A stretch of 64,000 bases of DNA from Kiritimatiellia bacterium. Its GTDB lineage: Bacteria > Verrucomicrobiota > Kiritimatiellia > RFP12 > UBA1067. A program made the position numbers and the translations under genes. Positions 60,412-64,000 of the stretch are shown here, one piece after another. The stretch spans positions 1 through 64,000 of the forward strand of contig JAEDKA010000011.1 in NCBI GenBank assembly GCA_016296065.1. The letters run 5' to 3'. Each line of letters opens with the position of its first letter. Within the stretch, counting starts at the first letter, position 1. The notes beneath the pieces are model-generated. The model did not search any database. It saw only the letters and a list, made by a program, of their open reading frames with translations, and was not told where the DNA came from.

Positions 60412-61338
60412 CTAAAGCACCTTTCGGACGTTTTCCACGAGATTGGGTGGAGGCGGTGTGCCACCTGGCATTGTGCAGGCCGCCGACCCTGCGGAAACCG
60501 CCCAGCCCGCTGCCTCCGCAGGAGAAGCACCGCATCCGAAGAGCCTCCAACAGTATTCCGCAAGCAGCGTGTCCCCCGCGGCGGTTGTATCCACGACTTC
60601 GATTTTCGGCGCCGACACGAACTCCCCGTCGAACCAAGCCCCCGCACCCCCGTCGGAAATTATGACATGAGCAGCCTTTTCACGCAGCATCGCCGTAGCC
60701 ATTGTGAATTCCTCCGGCTTACTGGGGACAAAACCGACGAGCGCCTCGCATTCTTCGGCGTTCGGCTTTATCAGGTCGGGCTTCGCGTCAAGCGCCAGCT
60801 TCATCGGCTCTCCACTGGCGTCGACAACGACGGTCCATCCGAGCGCCTTGATCCGTGTGACCGCCCTGGCGTAGAAATCCTTCGGCACGGCCATCGGGAG
60901 CGATCCCGAGAGGATGGCGACTGCACCGGCAGCGGAGTCTGCGGCATCGAGGGAATCCAGAACGCCTGGAGTACCTGGATTATCCAGCCCAGGAAACGCC
61001 GCGCGGTTCAGCTTCACCGAGCCGCCTGGCCAAGTGATCATCTCGTTGCGGCGCGTCGCTCCCGGGACGCGGACGAACATGTCCTCTATCCCATATTTCG
61101 CAAGTTCCCTTTCGAACAGAGCGGCATTGTCCTCGCCTATAAGTCCGCCGCATGCGACTGAAGCTCCGCGTACCGCAAGCCACCGGGCGACGTTTACCGC
61201 CTTTCCGCCGACGTTTTCCTCTTCGGCGACATCCTTGAATATCTCCCCCTCGCCGCGGAGCGCCCTCGGTAGATGCACTGTCGCATCTATCGCGGGACTC
61301 ATGCAGAGGCAGAAGAACTGTTTTTTCGTGTTTCCCAT
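60412..61338 (-). CDS. FruK/LacC-type PfkB kinase
   Basis: A 308-residue kinase of the 1-phosphofructokinase/tagatose-6-phosphate kinase branch: CLCMSPAIDATVHLPRA, ENVGGKAVNVARWLAVRG, ILSGSLPMAVP and the ATP site VVDTTAAGDTLLAEY. Likely substrate is a ketose phosphate; paired with the SorE-like dehydrogenase this suggests ketose-1-phosphate metabolism. The start lies ten bases after TATAAT that itself overlaps the stop of the dehydrogenase gene, so an internal promoter with a leader of about three or four bases is possible. Confidence 0.87.
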   Translation of the reverse strand: MGNTKKQFFCLCMSPAIDATVHLPRALRGEGEIFKDVAEEENVGGKAVNVARWLAVRGASVACGGLIGEDNAALFERELAKYGIEDMFVRVPGATRRNEMITWPGGSVKLNRAAFPGLDNPGTPGVLDSLDAADSAAGAVAILSGSLPMAVPKDFYARAVTRIKALGWTVVVDASGEPMKLALDAKPDLIKPNAEECEALVGFVPSKPEEFTMATAMLREKAAHVIISDGGAGAWFDGEFVSAPKIEVVDTTAAGDTLLAEYCWRLFGCGASPAEAAGWAVSAGSAACTMPGGTPPPPNLVENVRKVL

Positions 61339-61348
61339 ATTCAGAAAG

Positions 61349-61354
61349 ATTATA
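61349..61354 (-). promoter_or_regulatory. Internal extended -10 box before the FruK/LacC-type kinase
   Basis: TGC-TATAAT overlapping the TAA stop of the dehydrogenase; ten bases before ATG. Could give a separate, nearly leaderless kinase message, but may be chance. Confidence 0.35.
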
Positions 61355-62759
61355 GCACAATTCTGCGTTCGACGACTTTTGCAACGGGCTCGCCGATCGA
61401 AATCCTGGGCGCATTGGCGAGAAGGTAATCCTCGGCGGCCTTGCACCATAGTCCGTTGTTGGCAGTGCATATCCTGTCGAGTTCCGCATAGAACGGATCA
61501 GACTTGCCCCTTTCGGCGAAATCGGAGATCGCAACCATGGGCATGTCGATGTGGGTATAGACAAGACGCTTGCCACCAGGGACGACGGGAAGGTCGAACG
61601 TCGCCTGCGCGGCGGAGGGGAGTCCGCCGACGTGCGTTATCATCACTTCTGGATGAAGATACCCTCTTCCGATCCAGTCGACGGAATCCGCCATGTCCTT
61701 AACGTCGCCTCCTGAATTCGCGACTGTGTGGTGGTTCATGTAGTGGATGTTGTAGAAGTTGAACATTGCGGACAGCTTCTGGTCCGTCGGGCCCGCGAAG
61801 AAGTTGAGGCATCCGCCGAAGGCAAGAAGGTCCGAACACTGCGTGATGAGCGCAGGAACTGCCGCGAAGAGGAATATGTCGTCATAGCCGCCGCCCGTCG
61901 AAGTCGGGTTTGCGGCGTCCGCCGACTCGTCGCTGTTCAGCGACTTGAGATACGCAACGGGGTCTTCTACGTTCTTCGTATTGACAAAACTCACGTCTAC
62001 ACCGTTCACCTTCCCTGCGGCAAACAAGCCAGATGGCCGTTCATCGCCCAGTCCTGACGCCCGAACCGTGTTCGGACAAAGCCCGAACATCCTCGCCGCG
62101 CGCCCGAGCCTCGCGTCGTCGATGTCCGTCACGACAAGGCGGCGCGGGCGCTTCTCGGGCGAATGGCAGGCGATGTCTATGCAGCCTAGCCCCATCGCGC
62201 CGCACCCTGCGAGAAGCAGCATCGAGCCGCCGTTCGCGATTCCCATTTCGTGTACGTGGGAGCCGAATGGGTGGTGGTAGTTGGAGCGGAAGGCCGAGAC
62301 GATGCAAGAAATGGGCTCGGCGAGGGAGCACTTGAAGAAGGCGTCGCCATCGTATGGGAGAAGGCAGCCCATCTCCATTATGACGGACGGCAAGTACACA
62401 TGCGTCGTCTCGCCGCCGATAGAGTGCCATGCGTAGCCCATGGTCTCAAGTTCATGGCCGGGGATGTTGAAGGCAGGCTGAATGCAGACGCGCTGACCGA
62501 CCTTGAACTGCGAGGCCCACTTCGGGCCAACCTCGCGCACGATGCCGGATATCTCGTGTCCGAACATGATGGGATTCGTCGCGATGTCCTTCGGCACGCG
62601 CTTGTGTCCCGTGCCGAGCGACACCGCCTTGTAGTCGCTGAGACATATCGTGTTAGTCACGATTTCAACAACAACACCGTCATCGCCTGCTTCTTCGAGC
62701 TCGACGTCTTCAAGCCGGGCGTCCTTCGCCCCATAGAGCCTCCATGCCTTTGCATTCAT
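61350..62759 (-). CDS. Zinc-type MDR dehydrogenase similar to L-sorbose-1-phosphate reductase (SorE)
   Basis: A 469-residue medium-chain dehydrogenase: KAWRLYGAKDARLEDVEL, TNTICLSDYKAVSLGTGHKRVPKDI (Cys zinc-ligand region), FGHEISGIVREVG, and a nucleotide site LLLAGCGAMGLGCIDIA. The GxxHKRVPxDIAxNP segment and extra length match the SorE branch, which reduces ketose-1-phosphates to hexitol-6-phosphates. First gene of the operon divergent from the XylR-type regulator; AAGGAG eight bases before the start. Confidence 0.82.
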   Translation of the reverse strand: MNAKAWRLYGAKDARLEDVELEEAGDDGVVVEIVTNTICLSDYKAVSLGTGHKRVPKDIATNPIMFGHEISGIVREVGPKWASQFKVGQRVCIQPAFNIPGHELETMGYAWHSIGGETTHVYLPSVIMEMGCLLPYDGDAFFKCSLAEPISCIVSAFRSNYHHPFGSHVHEMGIANGGSMLLLAGCGAMGLGCIDIACHSPEKRPRRLVVTDIDDARLGRAARMFGLCPNTVRASGLGDERPSGLFAAGKVNGVDVSFVNTKNVEDPVAYLKSLNSDESADAANPTSTGGGYDDIFLFAAVPALITQCSDLLAFGGCLNFFAGPTDQKLSAMFNFYNIHYMNHHTVANSGGDVKDMADSVDWIGRGYLHPEVMITHVGGLPSAAQATFDLPVVPGGKRLVYTHIDMPMVAISDFAERGKSDPFYAELDRICTANNGLWCKAAEDYLLANAPRISIGEPVAKVVERRIVL

Positions 62760-62790
62760 TTCGTATTCTCCTTTCCGAATTTACGCGCCT

Positions 62791-62852
62791 ATTTTAGCAT
62801 TTCGCCCATGCGCAGTAAATTGCAAGATATCGCCTAATGTTTGCATAATTCA
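62791..62852 (-). promoter_or_regulatory. Promoter and AraC-type operator of the SorE-like operon
   Basis: Minus strand TTTACT (62814-62819), 17-bp spacer, TGC-TAAAAT (62791-62796). On the plus strand half-sites ATTGCA (62819-62824) and TTGCATAATTCA (62841-62852) form TTGCA direct repeats with a 21-bp period, typical of AraC-type activators, overlapping and extending upstream of the -35 region. The regulator gene is divergent and starts 60 bp away. Confidence 0.65.
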
Positions 62853-62891
62853 TCGCAACATCGAGTATGCGCGGGAAAGGGGAAAATATGC

Positions 62892-62897
62892 TATAAT
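62892..62897 (+). promoter_or_regulatory. Extended -10 box of the XylR-type regulator gene
   Basis: TGC-TATAAT, 14 bases before ATG at 62912; predicted leader of about 7-8 bases and no ribosome site. The operator at 62819-62852 would lie just upstream, so autoregulation is possible. Confidence 0.55.
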
Positions 62898-62911
62898 AGC
62901 GGCATTGGCAT

Positions 62912-64000
62912 ATGAATAAGAAAGTTCTAGTAATGATATCGCCAGTCAGCGCGCAGCGGCTGAACGGCGTCGCGCATTACGCGCGCGAGCAGGGCTGGTA
63001 CCTGATGATCCAGGACCGCATAGGCTCGAGACCGCTTGCATGGGAAGGCGACGGAGTGATTGTGGCGCTTCGCTCGGACAACACCGCCGTCAATGCGGTA
63101 AGCCGCTTCCGCGCGCAAGGCATACCTGTCGTGGACGTAACGATAAGCCGTCCCGAAGTGGCGCTGCCCCGCGTGATGAGCGACCACGAGGCTATCGGAC
63201 GCATGGCGGCAGAACATTTCGCCGAACGCAATTTCCGCAATCTCGCGTGGTTCTCGACAGGATGGGGACACGTCCAGGAACTGCGCTACAGCGGATTTAC
63301 GGAAAAGTCCGTCGCCATGAAGTGGGTTGCCGCGGAGGCGCTTCCGAAATCATGCCTGGCGAACTACTCGGCGTTCCTCAAATGGATCGCCTCGACGCTG
63401 AAGAAATGCGAAAAGCCGGTCGGCGTGCTTACCTACGACGAAACGGACGCGGCAAAGCTCCTCGACGCGGCGGAAAAATGCAATCTGTCGGTGCCCGAGG
63501 AAATCGCGATACTTTCCATCGGCAATGACCCGATCATCTGCGAGAACCAGTCCGTCCCACTTTCTTCCATCGACCAGAACCTGGAAACCGGCGGATACGA
63601 AGCCGCGCGCCTCCTGGGTGCGCTCATGCTCGGCAAGTCCGCCCCGGCGAAGCCCATCCTCGTTCCGCCAAAGGGAATAGTCCTCAGGAGGTCAACCGAC
63701 ATCATTGCCTCGTCGGATCCGCTTGTCGAGCAGACCCTCGCCTACATCACGGCGAACATTTCAAAGCCCTTTGGCGCCGCGCAGATCGCCAACTCGCTTG
63801 GCGTCAGCCGCAATGTACTCGACAAGCGATTCCGGTCCGATATGAACCGTTCGATAGGGGACGAGATAGCGCGGCAGCGCCTTGCGCTGGTGAAGACGCT
63901 ATTGCGCGACACCGACGACACGCTTGCCGAAATCGCAGCCGTTGCGGGATTCTGCACCCAGTCGCATCTCGCGAATGTGTTCCGCGACACGACAGGGTCG
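62912..64000 (+). CDS. XylR-type transcriptional regulator (AraC C-terminal domain), cut by window end
   Basis: 363 codons are visible and the frame is open at the window edge; only a few C-terminal residues should be missing. Residues 1-275 form a periplasmic-binding-like sensor domain (VLVMISPVSAQRLNGVAHYAREQGW, DGVIVALR, PVGVLTYDETDAAKLLDAAEK, VPEEIAILSIGNDPIICE, LSSIDQNLETGGYEAARLL) as in E. coli XylR and other LacI-like fusions. Residues about 280-363 are two AraC helix-turn-helices (AAQIANSLGVSRNVLDKRF and LAEIAAVAGFCTQSHLANVFRDTTG). It likely senses a sugar and activates the operons that carry ATTGCA-N16-TTGCATAATTCA. Confidence 0.9.
   Translation, partial: MNKKVLVMISPVSAQRLNGVAHYAREQGWYLMIQDRIGSRPLAWEGDGVIVALRSDNTAVNAVSRFRAQGIPVVDVTISRPEVALPRVMSDHEAIGRMAAEHFAERNFRNLAWFSTGWGHVQELRYSGFTEKSVAMKWVAAEALPKSCLANYSAFLKWIASTLKKCEKPVGVLTYDETDAAKLLDAAEKCNLSVPEEIAILSIGNDPIICENQSVPLSSIDQNLETGGYEAARLLGALMLGKSAPAKPILVPPKGIVLRRSTDIIASSDPLVEQTLAYITANISKPFGAAQIANSLGVSRNVLDKRFRSDMNRSIGDEIARQRLALVKTLLRDTDDTLAEIAAVAGFCTQSHLANVFRDTTGS

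Noticed and set aside
1..64000. tRNA, rRNA, riboswitch or transposase genes
   Set aside because: I looked for these in the intergenic regions and saw none that I could support by eye; a covariance-model search could still reveal some.

Overview
The window reads as high-GC chromosome of a carbohydrate-degrading, probably gut-associated bacterium of the Planctomycetes-Verrucomicrobia-Chlamydiae group; Kiritimatiellota is my best guess. This is an inference from very large multidomain secreted glycosidases, Tat-exported Gfo/Idh and metallophosphatase proteins, secreted proteins with autotransporter-type beta repeats, and the sensor kinase style. No rRNA or other marker gene is present to prove it. 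Nearly every gene is on the minus strand; only an ACT-domain gene (36.8 kb) and the XylR-type regulator at the right edge are on the plus strand.

Layout, right to left as transcribed. (1) 62.9-64 kb: a XylR/AraC-type regulator, cut by the window edge, divergent from an operon of SorE-like dehydrogenase, FruK/LacC-like kinase, glycerophosphodiesterase, GlpT-like transporter and metallophosphatase (62.8-57.0 kb). (2) 56.9-48.2 kb: a sugar catabolic operon (PfkB kinase, class II aldolase, sugar MFS transporter, FucI/AraA-fold isomerase, secreted LamG protein, GH51 arabinofuranosidase). Three promoters in (1) and (2) carry the same operator at the same distance from the -10 box. (3) 48-42.8 kb: a decayed stretch of gene fragments, repeats and one intact AAA ATPase. 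(4) 42.8-37.7 kb: a response regulator with a truncated receiver and two GH95 enzymes. (5) 37.7-36 kb: repeat elements, the ACT gene, a possible glycosyltransferase remnant and a 21-residue-repeat secreted protein. (6) 35.9-15.3 kb: a pectin/rhamnogalacturonan-type set: a 2163-residue GH27-CBM-GH78-CE4-GH106 enzyme, a GH2-GH106 fusion, a GH2, a five-bladed propeller hydrolase and a 2012-residue CE12-type esterase. (7) 15.3-2.8 kb: two HisKA_3-kinase/NarL-regulator pairs flanking TolC, HlyD, Gfo/Idh, lipoprotein and coaX genes; the second kinase is fused in frame to a UvrD helicase. (8) 2.4-0.06 kb: a secreted beta-repeat protein.

The most interesting signals are regulatory. A 14-bp palindrome of TACCC-N4-GGGTA type lies exactly 23 bp upstream of an extended -10 box at five genes for secreted proteins or CAZymes. 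Many genes have TANAAT-N6-ATG, which predicts transcripts starting at the start codon. Palindromic elements are inserted in frame inside two coding sequences.
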